Assembly (NCBI GenBank): GCA_964394665.1
Contig: CAYMYN010000006.1
Location: 1 to 64,000, forward strand
Direction of reading: 5' to 3'
DNA: 64,000 nt
From: CAYMYN01 sp964394665
GTDB taxonomy: Bacteria; Planctomycetota; UBA1135; GCA-002686595
The translations under genes were made by a program, and so were the position numbers. Shown piece by piece: positions 49,633-59,178 of this stretch. The notes under the pieces were generated by a model that did not search any database, was not told where the DNA came from, and was given only the letters and a program-made list of their open reading frames with translations. The first letter of the stretch is position 1, and each line of letters opens with the position of its first letter.

Positions 49633-51366
49633 ATGTTCTCCTCCGTTCTCTTCGCCGCGGTCCTCGTGTCCCCGGTCCAGGCCGCCCCAGCCCAGGCGCC
49701 CGCCGCGGAGCAGGCCGTGGAGCGCGCCGCCGCGCCGCCGCGCGTCGCGGCCACGCCCTACTCGCCGGCGGAGCGCCCGCGCCTGTGCCTGCTCGTCGCC
49801 GTCGACCAGATGATCCCCGAGCAGCTCGAGCGCCTCGAGCCCTGGTTCACGGGCGGGCTCGGCCGCTTGGCGCGGGAGGGCGTGGTCTTCCGCGAGGCGT
49901 ACCTGCCCTTCGCCGTCACCGAGACCGGTCCCGGCCACGTGACCCTCTCCAGCGGTCGCACCCCCGCGCAGCACGGGGTGATCGCCAACCAGTGGATCGA
50001 CGCCGAGAGCGACCGCGCGGTGTACTGCGTGGAGGATCCCGAAGCCCGCTACGTCGGCGCGCAGGGCCCGGCGGCGCGTCGCGGCGCGCGTTCCTGGCGC
50101 AACGCGCGCGTCCCGGCGCTGGGCGATCACCTCCAGCGCGCCTTCCCCGGCGCGCGCGTCGTCTCGATCGCGGGCAAGGACCGCGCGGCGGTCGGGCTGG
50201 GGGGCGCGGGCGCCGACGCGGTGCTGTGGTGGGACCGCGGCCGGGGCGGCTTCCAGAGCTCCGACGCGTATCTCGAGCGGCTGCCCGAGTGGGTGACGGG
50301 TTGGAACGAAGGCTGGATCGAGCGCCTGCCGGAGCGCTGGGACACGCTCATCCAGCCGCCGTATCCGGGCTCGGGCACCGACCTGCGCCTGCGCGACGGC
50401 TCCCCCTCGCCCACCGGGCGCGGGTCCCTGCCGCAGGCGCTCGAGGTGCCGGACGCGGCCCTGCGCGCGGATCCCGAGCACGGACCGCGGGCGGTCGCGC
50501 TGCTGGCGCGCACCGTCTACGCGACGCCCTTCCTCGACGAGTTCGTGCTCGAGCTTGCGCTGCGCGCCGTGTGCGAGTGGGACCTCGGCGGATCCCCCGA
50601 ACGCGTCGACCTGCTGGCCCTGGGTCTCTCCTCCTGCGACGTCGTGGGACACGCCTACGGGCCCTACAGCGCCGAGGTCACCGACGTCCTGCTGCGCATC
50701 GACCGCGACCTCGGGCGCCTGTTCGAGCTCCTGGACGACCGCCTGGGCCGCGAGGGCTGGATCCTGGCGCTCTCCGCCGACCACGGCGTGCTCGAACTCC
50801 CCGAGGAGCTCGCGCGGCGCGGGGTCGGCGCGCGGCGCGTCCATGGCCGCGCGATCGCGCTCACCCTGCAGCACGTGGCGAGCGCGCTGCAAGACGAGCT
50901 GGGGGTCGAGGGCGCGAGCCTGCGCAACGAGGCGGGCGGGATCTACCTGCGCCGCGCCGAGCTGCGGGCGGCCGAGGTCGATCTGGGCGCCGCGCGCCGC
51001 GTGGCCCGCGACGCCCTGCTGGCGGGCGGGGACTGGATCGCGCGGGCCTGGACGCGCGAGGAGCTGCTCGACGTCGAGACGCCGGACGCGGACCCGTGGC
51101 TGGCCCTGGCGCGCGCGAGCTACGATCCCGAGCGCGGCCCCGACGTCGTGTACCAGGTCCACCCCTGGCACCTGAAGGGGCTCTCGAGCGGCACGTCGCA
51201 CGGCTCGCCCTATCCCTACGATCGGCGCGTGCCGCTGGTCTTCCACGGCCCGGGCCTCGCCCCGGGCCGCGACCACGAGCCGGCCACGACCCTCGACGTC
51301 GTCCCGACCCTGCTCGCCTGGCTGGGCCTCGAGCCGCCGCCCGAGCTCGAGGGCGTCGTGCGCTGA
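49633..51366 (+). CDS. Exported alkaline phosphatase-superfamily protein (PafA-like)
   Basis: 577 residues. I chose ATG 49633, which starts a signal peptide (MFSSVLFAAVLVSPVQAAPA) and clears the terminator. Superfamily motifs: LLVAVDQMIPEQLERLEPWF (metal Asp), the nucleophile region AVTETGPGHVTLSSGRTPAQ with a Thr nucleophile, HGVIANQW, ALGLSSCDVVGHAYGP (metal Asp/His), LALSADHGVLELPEELARRG (Asp-His pair) and SGTSHGSPYPYDRRVPLVFH (third metal His). This is the layout of the Ca-insensitive PafA-type periplasmic phosphatases. The substrate range (phosphomonoesters versus diesters) is unknown. Followed by convergent kdsA only 22 bases away. Confidence 0.9.
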   Translation: MFSSVLFAAVLVSPVQAAPAQAPAAEQAVERAAAPPRVAATPYSPAERPRLCLLVAVDQMIPEQLERLEPWFTGGLGRLAREGVVFREAYLPFAVTETGPGHVTLSSGRTPAQHGVIANQWIDAESDRAVYCVEDPEARYVGAQGPAARRGARSWRNARVPALGDHLQRAFPGARVVSIAGKDRAAVGLGGAGADAVLWWDRGRGGFQSSDAYLERLPEWVTGWNEGWIERLPERWDTLIQPPYPGSGTDLRLRDGSPSPTGRGSLPQALEVPDAALRADPEHGPRAVALLARTVYATPFLDEFVLELALRAVCEWDLGGSPERVDLLALGLSSCDVVGHAYGPYSAEVTDVLLRIDRDLGRLFELLDDRLGREGWILALSADHGVLELPEELARRGVGARRVHGRAIALTLQHVASALQDELGVEGASLRNEAGGIYLRRAELRAAEVDLGAARRVARDALLAGGDWIARAWTREELLDVETPDADPWLALARASYDPERGPDVVYQVHPWHLKGLSSGTSHGSPYPYDRRVPLVFHGPGLAPGRDHEPATTLDVVPTLLAWLGLEPPPELEGVVR

Positions 51367-51388
51367 TCTGCGCGGTGTTCAGCGCCGC

Positions 51389-52228
51389 TCAGCGCCGGCC
51401 GTGCACGGCGGCGTGCACGGCGAGCACGCCGTCGAGCACCTCGCCGAAGCGTTCGAGCCGGATCATGTTGGGTCCGTCGGAGGGCGAGGAGTCGGGGTCG
51501 GGGTGGACCTCGAAGAAGAAGCCGTCGACGTGACCGGTGGCCGCGGCGGCGCGCGCGATCTCGGGGGCGCGCTCGCGGTCGCCGCCGGTGCGGCCGCCCA
51601 GGGAACCCGGCTCCTGCACCGCGTGGGTCGCGTCCATCACGACCGGATAGCCGCTGCGCGCGAGGTGGTGCAGGCCGCCCATGTCGACCACCAGCCGGCC
51701 GTAACCGAAGGAGCTGCCGCGTTCGGTGACGAGGAGGTTGCGGTTGCCGGTCGAGGCCACCTTGGCCGCCATGCGCTCGGCGTCCCAGGGCGCGAGGAAC
51801 TGGCCCTTCTTCACGTTCACCGCGCGCCCGGTCTCGCCCGCGGCGAGCAGGAGGTCGGTCTGCCGGCACAGGAAGGCCGGGATCTGGAGCACGTCGACGA
51901 CCTCGGCGGCGCGCGCGCAGTGCTCGGGCAGGTGCACGTCGGTGAGCACCGGCGCGCCGCAGCGTTCGCGCGCGGCGGCGAGCTGCTCGAGCCCTTCCTC
52001 GAGCCCCGGCCCGCGCCCGGCCCCGGCGCTGGTGCGGTTGGCCTTGTCGAAGCTCGCCTTGAACACCAGGGGCACGCCCCGCGCAGCGCACAGCTCGGCC
52101 AACTGCTCGGCGATGGCCAGGGTCAGCTCGAGCCGCTCGAGCACGCAGGGCCCGGCGATCACGAACGGCCGCCCCCCGCCCAGGCGGCGGCCGGCGACCT
52201 CGATGCTAGGACGGGGGGCCTCGTTCAT
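51389..52228 (-). CDS. kdsA: 3-deoxy-D-manno-octulosonate 8-phosphate synthase
   Basis: 279 residues. It condenses PEP and arabinose 5-phosphate to KDO-8-phosphate for lipopolysaccharide. Motifs: FVIAGPCVLERLELTLAIAE, GVPLVFKASFDKANRTSAGA, GAPVLTDVHLPEHCARAAEV, DVLQIPAFLCRQTDLLLAAG, NVKKGQFLAPWD, LVTERGSSFGYGRLVVDMGG and HAVQEPG. KdsA indicates a KDO-containing outer membrane. The ATG overlaps the stop of the dagK gene (ATGA at 52225-52228), so the two are cotranscribed and coupled. The order with a diacylglycerol kinase-like gene is not a standard operon. Confidence 0.97.
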   Translation of the reverse strand: MNEAPRPSIEVAGRRLGGGRPFVIAGPCVLERLELTLAIAEQLAELCAARGVPLVFKASFDKANRTSAGAGRGPGLEEGLEQLAAARERCGAPVLTDVHLPEHCARAAEVVDVLQIPAFLCRQTDLLLAAGETGRAVNVKKGQFLAPWDAERMAAKVASTGNRNLLVTERGSSFGYGRLVVDMGGLHHLARSGYPVVMDATHAVQEPGSLGGRTGGDRERAPEIARAAAATGHVDGFFFEVHPDPDSSPSDGPNMIRLERFGEVLDGVLAVHAAVHGRR

Positions 52229-53088
52229 CGCGCAGAGGGTACCAGCAGGCGCTGGGGTCGGGGATCGACCCGCAGGTCGAGGGGGGTGGAGCCGCCTACG
52301 TCGCCGTCGATCTGGACGGGGCAGGGTCGGGTCGACTCGACTCGCACGTGGGCCGCGCGCCGCATGCTCACGCCACCGCCGGGCAGCAGGCCCAGGTGGG
52401 CGCGGGCCATCCCGCCGAGGAGCGCCAGGGCGGAGGCGTGCTCGAAGAGGAACACCTCGAAGCGGCCGTCGTCGAGCACGCGCTCGGGCGAGAGGCGCAC
52501 CAGGCCCGCGTAGTGCACGCAGTTGCTGGCCAGCGCGAACCCAAACGTCCCTTCGACGCGCGCTCCATCGAGCCACACGCGCAGCTCGGGCGGACGATAG
52601 TGGGCCAAGGCCGCGAGGGTGGGGCGCAGGTAGGAGAGCTTGGTGATCGGTCCGCGGCGGCGCGCCGTGAGGCGCGCGACCACCAGGGCGTCGAAGCCCA
52701 CGCTCGCCATCAGGAAGGACGCTCGCCCGCCGACGCGCGCCACGTCGATCGGTCGCGTGTGGCCGGCGCGCACCAGGTCGAGCAACCCACGCACGTCGCG
52801 CGGCAGGCCGAGGTCGATGGCCAGGACGTTCGCCGTACCCAGCGGCAGTTGACCGACGACCGGGCCGGGCACCTCGAGCCCCGAGAAGACCTCTCCCAGG
52901 GTCCCGTCGCCGCCGACCGCGAGCACCAGATCGACGCCCGGTCCGTACTCGGCGGCCAGTCGGCGCGCGTCGCCCGGGCCCGTCGTGAGGGCGAGTCGCG
53001 CGTCGAGACCCTGCTCGAGCAGGCCCGCGTGGAGCTCGCTCGCCGCACGCGCGCCGCGCCCGCGCCCGGCGATCGGATTGGCGATCAC
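52225..53088 (-). CDS. Diacylglycerol kinase family (DagK/YegS) lipid kinase
   Basis: 287 residues from GTG 53088, chosen because AGGAG lies seven bases upstream and the protein then begins VIANPIAGRGRGARAASELH, the standard family start. LVLAVGGDGTLGEVFSGLEV is the catalytic GGDGT motif; VVGQLPLGTANVLAIDLGLP follows with PLGT.N. The C-terminal half (FLMASVGFDALVVARLTA, FALASNCVHYAGLVRLSPER, DDGRFEVFLFEHASALALLG) is the YegS/DgkB fold. It phosphorylates diacylglycerol or a related lipid at the membrane. It precedes kdsA with overlapping stop and start, suggesting a link to envelope lipid recycling. Confidence 0.93.
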   Translation of the reverse strand: MIANPIAGRGRGARAASELHAGLLEQGLDARLALTTGPGDARRLAAEYGPGVDLVLAVGGDGTLGEVFSGLEVPGPVVGQLPLGTANVLAIDLGLPRDVRGLLDLVRAGHTRPIDVARVGGRASFLMASVGFDALVVARLTARRRGPITKLSYLRPTLAALAHYRPPELRVWLDGARVEGTFGFALASNCVHYAGLVRLSPERVLDDGRFEVFLFEHASALALLGGMARAHLGLLPGGGVSMRRAAHVRVESTRPCPVQIDGDVGGSTPLDLRVDPRPQRLLVPSAR

Positions 53089-53229
53089 CCAGGCGCTCCT
53101 GAGGGCGCGCGGGGCGGCGGAGTCCGGCTCGCCGGCGGCGGATCGAAGCGTCGCTTCCAAGGCCGCCCAACATAGCCCGCGGCGACTCGCCCTTGCGCCC
53201 CGGGCCCGATCCGGGTTCCCTCGGCGCCG

Positions 53230-54192
53230 GTGGACGACGTCTCCGGTCTGACCCTCGTGCTGGGCGGCAGCGGCTTCCTCGGCGCCCACGTGGTCGCCGC
53301 GGCGGTGCGCCGCGCGCGCGCCGAGGCCTCGCTGGCCGAGCCCGGTGGCCCGCCCGTGGTCAGCGTCGCGCGCCGACCGGCCGAGGGCCCGAGCTTCTGC
53401 CAGCCGCGGGACGCGGCCCGACATGCCACGCGCGACCTCTCCCTCCCCGGCGTGGTCGAGGAGCTGCTCGAGCGCGCCCGTCCGGCGCGGGTGTTGTGTT
53501 GCGCGGCCCTGGCGACGGTGGCCGAGTGCGAGCGCGCGCCCGAGCTCGCCCGGGCCCTCAACACCGAGCTCCCCGCGCGGCTCGGCGCGGCCTGCGCGCG
53601 CGCCGGCGTGCGCCTGGTGCACGTCTCGACCGACCTCGTGTTCGGCGCGCACCCCGCGCCCGCGGGCGGCTTCGGCGAGGAGCACGCGCCCGCCCCGCTC
53701 TCGCTCTACGGCGAGACCAAGCTGGCCGGCGAGCGCGCCTTGCTCGCGGCGTGCCCCGGAGCCCTCGTGGTGCGCCTGCCGCTGCTGTACGGGAACAGCG
53801 GCGGCCGCGGGCGCGGCGCGTCGGACGCGTTGCTCGAGGCCGTCGATCGCGACCTCGTGCCGCCGCTGTTCGTCGACGAGTGGCGCACGCCGCTCGAGGT
53901 CTCGAACGCGGCCGAGGCCCTGGTCGAGGCGGCCCTCGGCGCTGCGCGCGGTCTGCTGCACGTGGCCGGGCCCGAGCGCATTTCGCGCCATGGGCTGGGG
54001 CTGGCGATCCTGCGCGCCATGGGGCTCGACGAGGCCGAGGCCCGGGCCGCGGTGCGGGCCGCGCGCCGCGACGAGGTGCCCACGGCCGCGCCGCGGGCCG
54101 AGGACACCTCCCTGCGCGCCGACCGTGCCCGCGCGCTGCTCGCGACCCCACTCCTGGGCGTCGAGGCCGGGCTCGAGCGCGCCCTACGCTGA
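53230..54192 (+). CDS. RmlD-like NAD(P)-dependent sugar-nucleotide reductase
   Basis: 320 residues with GTG start. Extended short-chain dehydrogenase: TLVLGGSGFLGAHVVAAAV (nucleotide loop GGSGFLG), CCAALATVAECERAPELARA, VRLVHVSTDLVFGA (active-site STD segment), APAPLSLYGETKLAGERALL (YxxxK) and VVRLPLLYGNSGGRGRGA. These match dTDP-4-dehydrorhamnose reductases (RmlD), but the short C-terminal half makes the exact substrate uncertain; a related epimerase or reductase is possible. It is divergent from dagK and followed by valS after 123 bp. Confidence 0.85.
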   Translation: MDDVSGLTLVLGGSGFLGAHVVAAAVRRARAEASLAEPGGPPVVSVARRPAEGPSFCQPRDAARHATRDLSLPGVVEELLERARPARVLCCAALATVAECERAPELARALNTELPARLGAACARAGVRLVHVSTDLVFGAHPAPAGGFGEEHAPAPLSLYGETKLAGERALLAACPGALVVRLPLLYGNSGGRGRGASDALLEAVDRDLVPPLFVDEWRTPLEVSNAAEALVEAALGAARGLLHVAGPERISRHGLGLAILRAMGLDEAEARAAVRAARRDEVPTAAPRAEDTSLRADRARALLATPLLGVEAGLERALR

Positions 54193-54247
54193 AACCCGCC
54201 TTCCTTGACGCCCCGCGGGGGGAGCGTTGAAGTGGTCGCCCCGCAGC

Positions 54248-54293
54248 GGCGGGCAGCGGCCGCCCGCAGCCTTGGGCGGGCAGCAGTCGCCCG
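54248..54293 (+). repeat. Two 19-bp hairpin-forming repeats in the valS leader
   Basis: GGCGGGCAGC-N4-GCCCG type units at 54248-54266 and 54275-54293 differ at two loop bases. Each forms a 5-bp CGGGC/GCCCG stem. They lie 23 bases or more before the valS start in a 123-bp leader. No T-box features were seen. Confidence 0.6.
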
Positions 54294-54315
54294 GACCCTT
54301 GAAGGAATCGCCCAA

Positions 54316-56991
54316 ATGGAGCTCCCCACCCGATTCGCGCCCGCCGAGCACGAGGCCGCCATCTACTCCGCCTGGGAGAAGAGCGGCGGCCTCGCGCCGC
54401 GCCTCGACTCCGAGTCGGGCGGCAAGCGCTTCACGATCATGATCCCGCCGCCCAACGTGACGGGCGCGCTGCACCTGGGCCACGCCCTCAACGGCACCGT
54501 GCAGGACATCGTGACGCGCTACCGGCGCATGCAGGGTTGCTCGATGCTCTGGCTGCCGGGCACCGACCACGCCGGCATCGCGACCCAGGCGGTGGTGGAG
54601 AAGAAGCTCTACCAGGAGCAGGGCAAGAAACGCGAGGAGATGGGCCGCGCCGCCTTCCAGGCCGAGGTCTGGAAGTGGAAGGACGAGTACGGCGCGCGCA
54701 TCCTCGAGCAGTTCCGGCGCCTGGGCGCGTCCTGCGACTGGAGCCGCACGCGCTTCACCCTCGAGCCGCACATGAGCCGCGCCGTGCGCGAGGCCTTCGT
54801 GCGCCTGTTCGAGAAGGGCCTGGTCTACCGCGGCATGCGGCTGGTGAACTGGGACTGCGAGCTGCAGACCGCCGTCTCGGACGACGAGATCGAGTACGTC
54901 ACGCGCAAGGCGAAGCTCTATCACCTGCGCTACCCGCTCGAGGGCGACGACGGCGCGCACCTCGTGGTCGCCACGACGCGCCCCGAGACGATGCTCGGCG
55001 ACACGGCCGTGGCCGTTCACCCCAGCGACGAACGCTACCGCGCGCTCGTCGGCCGACACGTGTCATTGCCTTTCGTCGGGCGGCGCATCCCGATCGTGGC
55101 CGACGAGAGCGTCGACCCCGCCTACGGCAGCGGCGCGGTCAAGGTCACCCCCGGCCATGACCCGGCCGACTACGAGCGCGGCAAGCGCCACGGGTTGCCG
55201 ATCGTGAACGTGCTCGAGAAGGACGGGCGCATCTCCAAGGAAGGCGGCCCCTTCGCCGGCAAGAGCCGCGAGGAGGCGCGCAAGCTGGTCGTGGCGGGCA
55301 TGGAGGAGCTGGGCCTGCTCGAGCGCGTCGAGGACATCACCCACAACCTCTCGCTCTCCGACCGCTCCAAGACGCCCATCGAGCCCCTGGTCAGCGAGCA
55401 GTGGTTCGTGCGCATGGAGCCGCTCGCGGGGCCCGCGATCGCCGCCGTGAAGACCGGCAAGCTGCGCTTCACGCCCGAGCGCTGGACCAAGGTCTACCTC
55501 GACTGGCTCGAGAACGTGCAGGACTGGTGCATCAGCCGCCAGCTCTGGTGGGGGCACCAGATCCCGGTCTGGTACGACGCGGACGGCACGCCGGCGGCCT
55601 CGCGCGAGGACCTGGCGATCGGCGCGCCGCACCCGCTGAGCGGAAAACCGATCACGCACCAGGACCCGGACGTGCTCGACACCTGGGCCTCCTCGTGGCT
55701 GTGGCCCTTCGCCACCCTGGGCTGGCCCGATCGCACCGAGGACCTGGCGCGCTTCTACCCCACGCAGTTCCTCTCGACCGCGCGCGAGATCATCTACCTG
55801 TGGGTCGCGCGCATGGTCATGGCCGGGTACGAGTTCCTCGACCACCTGCCCGAGGACCAACGTTGCCCGTTCGAGGTCTGCAACGTGCACGCGACCGTGC
55901 TCGACGCCCAAGGACGGCGCATGAGCAAGTCCGCGGGCAACGGCATCGATCCGATCGAGATGATCGACCAGTACGGCGCGGACGCCGTGCGCCTGTCGTT
56001 GATCCTGCTGACCCGCGAGGGCCAGGACACGAAGATCGCCGCCGACAAGTTCGAGCAGGGCCGGCGCTTCGGAAACAAGGTCTGGAACGCGGCGCGCTTC
56101 GTGATGCTGAACCTGGCGGGCGAACGCAGCGGCGGCAACTCCGCCGACGCGGCGCGCCTCGAGGACCGCTGGATCCTCTCGCGCCTGGCGCGCACCCTCG
56201 ACCAGGTGACGCGCGATCTCGACGCGTACCGCTTCAACGACGCGGCGATGGCGCTCTATCGTTTCGTCTGGAACGACTACTGCGACTGGTACCTCGAGCT
56301 CGCCAAGGGGCGTCTGGTCGAGGGCGATCCTTCGGGCCCCGCGGCGCGCGGCATCCTGGCGCGCGTGCTGCGCGACGTGCTCGCCCTGCTGCACCCGTTC
56401 ACGCCCTTCCAGACCGAGACGCTCTGGGAGGCGCTGCACGGGACCCTGGGCGAGGACGCCGGGGGCCTGTTGATGAACGCCGCCTGGCCCAGCGCCGCGG
56501 GCGCCGAGATCGACGGGACCGCCGAGGCCGAGATGACCCTCGTCCAGGACGTGCTGCACGCCCTGCGCCAGGTGCGCACCCTGACCCAGGCCGGCGAGCG
56601 CACGCCCCTGGCCGCCCTGATCTGTGCGCCCCGCGCCGAGGATCGGAGCGTGCTCGAGCGCCACGGCGACACGGTGCGCGCCCTGGGTTTCCTCGAGGCC
56701 TACCGCGTCGAGGCCGACGCCCAGCGACCCCCGGCCTCGGCCGTGGCCAGCGCCGGAGCGGTGCAGGTCTTCGTCGCCCTGGGGGAGGGCGTCGACACCG
56801 AGCGCCTGCGCGGCGTGCTCGAACGGCGCACCGAGAAGATCCGCGCCGGGATCGAGGGCATCGACAAGAAGCTCGCCAACCAAGCCTTCGTGGCCAACGC
56901 CGACCCCGAGATCGTCGAGGGCGAACGCACCCGCCGGGCCGAGCTCGAGCTCGAGCTCTCGATGCTGGCCCAGAACCTCGCGGGGCTCTGA
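54316..56991 (+). CDS. valS: Valyl-tRNA synthetase
   Basis: 891 residues, full length for ValS. The Rossmann HIGH motif is in PPPNVTGALHLGHALNG. The editing domain includes LVVATTRPETMLGDTAVAVH. YLDWLENVQDWCISRQLWWG then HQIPVW and the KMSKS-type RRMSKSAGNGIDP are followed by the anticodon-binding domain (VWNAARFVMLNLAGE). A C-terminal coiled coil (about 825-890) ends the chain. It charges tRNA-Val and edits Thr. I chose ATG 54316 because MELPTRFAPAEHEAAIYSAW matches the family start. A strong palindromic terminator separates it from the convergent SUMF gene. Confidence 0.98.
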   Translation: MELPTRFAPAEHEAAIYSAWEKSGGLAPRLDSESGGKRFTIMIPPPNVTGALHLGHALNGTVQDIVTRYRRMQGCSMLWLPGTDHAGIATQAVVEKKLYQEQGKKREEMGRAAFQAEVWKWKDEYGARILEQFRRLGASCDWSRTRFTLEPHMSRAVREAFVRLFEKGLVYRGMRLVNWDCELQTAVSDDEIEYVTRKAKLYHLRYPLEGDDGAHLVVATTRPETMLGDTAVAVHPSDERYRALVGRHVSLPFVGRRIPIVADESVDPAYGSGAVKVTPGHDPADYERGKRHGLPIVNVLEKDGRISKEGGPFAGKSREEARKLVVAGMEELGLLERVEDITHNLSLSDRSKTPIEPLVSEQWFVRMEPLAGPAIAAVKTGKLRFTPERWTKVYLDWLENVQDWCISRQLWWGHQIPVWYDADGTPAASREDLAIGAPHPLSGKPITHQDPDVLDTWASSWLWPFATLGWPDRTEDLARFYPTQFLSTAREIIYLWVARMVMAGYEFLDHLPEDQRCPFEVCNVHATVLDAQGRRMSKSAGNGIDPIEMIDQYGADAVRLSLILLTREGQDTKIAADKFEQGRRFGNKVWNAARFVMLNLAGERSGGNSADAARLEDRWILSRLARTLDQVTRDLDAYRFNDAAMALYRFVWNDYCDWYLELAKGRLVEGDPSGPAARGILARVLRDVLALLHPFTPFQTETLWEALHGTLGEDAGGLLMNAAWPSAAGAEIDGTAEAEMTLVQDVLHALRQVRTLTQAGERTPLAALICAPRAEDRSVLERHGDTVRALGFLEAYRVEADAQRPPASAVASAGAVQVFVALGEGVDTERLRGVLERRTEKIRAGIEGIDKKLANQAFVANADPEIVEGERTRRAELELELSMLAQNLAGL

Positions 56992-57017
56992 TCGGCGCGG
57001 GCCTCGGTCGGATGGGG

Positions 57018-57060
57018 AAGGGGCCCCGATCCCGCGTCGTGCGCGGGATCGGGGCCCCTT
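57018..57060. terminator. Bidirectional terminator between valS and the SUMF gene
   Basis: 19-bp perfect stem beginning AAGGGGCCCC (57018-57036 with 57042-57060), 5-base loop, A/T at the outer ends on both strands. Confidence 0.75.
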
Positions 57061-57088
57061 CGCGTCGCGGAGCGCGGATGCGCGGGCC

Positions 57089-58918
57089 TCAGCGCGAGCG
57101 GCGCCAGGCGCCTTCGAGGACGCCGTCCTCGAAGCGCAGCGGGAGGGTCAGCTTGAGGCCCTGGCGGCCGCCGCGGCCGGGGAGGAAGAGGCGCTGCTCG
57201 TACCAGGTGCGCGAGATCTGCACGCGTTTCTCGCCCTGCATCTCGAAGTCGGGGAGCTGCACGACGGCCGAGGTGCTGGGGGTGATGTTGCCCCAGTCCA
57301 GGCCCCGGATCGGGTGCGCCGCGACCGGCGTGCCGCTCATGTCGTAGAAGATGAAGTTGTCCTTCTTGAGGTCGATCCCGGGCAGGAGCTCGTGGATCGG
57401 CACGTTGGCCGGCGTCGCGCCCTCGGGGGGCGTTTCACCCTCCGCGGGCGGCGCCTGGGCCCCGCGGCTCGGGCGCTGGGCCGGCGGCTCCCCCGCGCCG
57501 CGGATCGCCACCAGGTAGGTGCCCGGGGCGAGCACCGGCTCGAGCGTCGGGAGGGTCGTCGAGAGGATGCCGATGTGCACCGGGCCGGTCAGGAGCGAGG
57601 TGTCGCGCACCTCGTTGGGGCCCGTCGCATACAGGCTCTCGGCGGGCACGAAGACGACGTGCTCGTAGCCGGTGATGACGGCGTACTGCGGCGGCAGGGA
57701 GGTGCTGCGCGCCTCGGCGTTCCCCCGACCCGGACCACCCTGCAGGCTGAGGCTCTTGGAGTGGTCGCTGCCGTCGCGGAAGGTCCAGCGATCCATGGCC
57801 AGGGACGCCTTGGGGGCGTACTGCACCGGACCGTTGACGTCCGTCGGACGGATCGTGGTCGGGACGCGCTCGTTCAGCACCGTGCTCGCGATGTCCCAGC
57901 CGATCTCGACCGAGCCGGCGCAGCGGAAGCCCAGCGCGCTGGTGGACTGGTCGCGGCTGGTGGCGCGGCGGGTGGTGCAGCGCGCGGCGAAGGGCTCGTT
58001 CTGGATCGAGCCGCCGACCGTGACGCGCCGGTCGGCGTCGAAGCGCGCCACGGCGTTGAGCTCGGTGCGGTCGCGCCCCCGGCCGACCTTCAGGCGCAGG
58101 TTCTTGTGGCCGGGGTAGGGCAGGAAGGGGCTCGCGGTCCACTCCCACACGTTGCCGGCGAGGTCGAAGACGCCATCCTCGCTCTGCCCGCCCGGGAAAC
58201 TCGCGATGGCGAAGGGTTGGGCGACCCGCAGCTCGCTCGTGGGCGCGCGGTCGCCCTCCCAGTTCGGACCCCAGGGGTAGTCGCGGTCGGTGTTGGCGCG
58301 CACGGCGCGCTGGTGCTCGAACTCCGTCGGCAGGCGCAGGCCGGCCCAGCGGGCGTAGGCCAGGGCGTCCTGGTAGTCGACGAAGGTGACCGGGTCGAGC
58401 GCGATGGCGGCAGGCATCTCCCAGGCCTTGTCCTGCCAGTTGCGCCGCCACCAGATGTCGGCGTCGAAGGGCACGCGATCGGGCAGGGGCTGCCCCGCCG
58501 CCTGCAGCTCGCGGCGCCGCCGACCTTCCTCCTCGAGGTAGGCCTGGCGACCGGCCTCGACCGCCGCGCCGCCCCAGGTGTGGGGCGGGCGGTACCCGGT
58601 GGCGTCGACGAAGGCCTTGTACTGCTCGTTCGTGACCGTGTTCACCATCAGGAAGAACGAGGGCACGTTCTCGGTGAACTGCGGGGTCTCGCTGGCGAGC
58701 GAGTTGACGAGCCCGCGCAGGCTGATGTTGTCCTCGAGCAGCTTCTCGAGGGCCTTCACGTCCGTGCCCAGCTTGGTGCGACCGCCCTGGATCAGCACGG
58801 TGCCCGGGGGAGGGGTGACCTGTTGGGTCGCGGTCGGGGGAGCGGCCGGGGCCGGCGCGGCGAGCAGGGCCAGCGCCAGGCCCGGGAGCAGGGCCAGCGG
58901 GGTCGGGTCGAAGTTCAC
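57089..58918 (-). CDS. Exported SUMF/FGE-domain protein with C-terminal extension
   Basis: 609 residues. A signal-like hydrophobic start (NFDPTPLALLPGLALALLAA) precedes a formylglycine-generating enzyme-type domain (PF03781): FFLMVNTVTNEQYKAFVDAT, TFVDYQDALAYARWAGLRLP, TEFEHQRAVRANTDRDYPWG, GVFDLAGNVWEWTASP and GFRCAG. About 250 C-terminal residues are beta-rich and not recognised. In the genuine FGE the SUMF domain converts Cys to formylglycine in sulfatases. I see no arrangement of active-site cysteines that proves this, so a non-catalytic ligand-binding use of the fold, as in many planctomycete SUMF proteins, is equally possible. Convergent with valS. Confidence 0.82.
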   Translation of the reverse strand: MNFDPTPLALLPGLALALLAAPAPAAPPTATQQVTPPPGTVLIQGGRTKLGTDVKALEKLLEDNISLRGLVNSLASETPQFTENVPSFFLMVNTVTNEQYKAFVDATGYRPPHTWGGAAVEAGRQAYLEEEGRRRRELQAAGQPLPDRVPFDADIWWRRNWQDKAWEMPAAIALDPVTFVDYQDALAYARWAGLRLPTEFEHQRAVRANTDRDYPWGPNWEGDRAPTSELRVAQPFAIASFPGGQSEDGVFDLAGNVWEWTASPFLPYPGHKNLRLKVGRGRDRTELNAVARFDADRRVTVGGSIQNEPFAARCTTRRATSRDQSTSALGFRCAGSVEIGWDIASTVLNERVPTTIRPTDVNGPVQYAPKASLAMDRWTFRDGSDHSKSLSLQGGPGRGNAEARSTSLPPQYAVITGYEHVVFVPAESLYATGPNEVRDTSLLTGPVHIGILSTTLPTLEPVLAPGTYLVAIRGAGEPPAQRPSRGAQAPPAEGETPPEGATPANVPIHELLPGIDLKKDNFIFYDMSGTPVAAHPIRGLDWGNITPSTSAVVQLPDFEMQGEKRVQISRTWYEQRLFLPGRGGRQGLKLTLPLRFEDGVLEGAWRRSR

Positions 58919-59178
58919 GGATGTTCCTACCGATGGCGGACGCGGGTCCGGTTGCGGGCTCGGCCCGGGGAGGCGAGGGCCGGGAAGGATCGATGGGCCA
59001 GGGCCTGGCGGCCCGCGGCGGGGGCCCCGGAGGCCCGGTTCTAGCGATGGGGAGGGGGGATGTTACCCGCCGAGGGCCGATCCTTGGAGCCCGCGGCGCC
59101 GACCGCGCCGCGCCCGCGCGCCGGGTGCTCGGGGGGCACCGGGGGCGTCGCTGGACCGCCCGCGCGCGCCGGCGCGGC

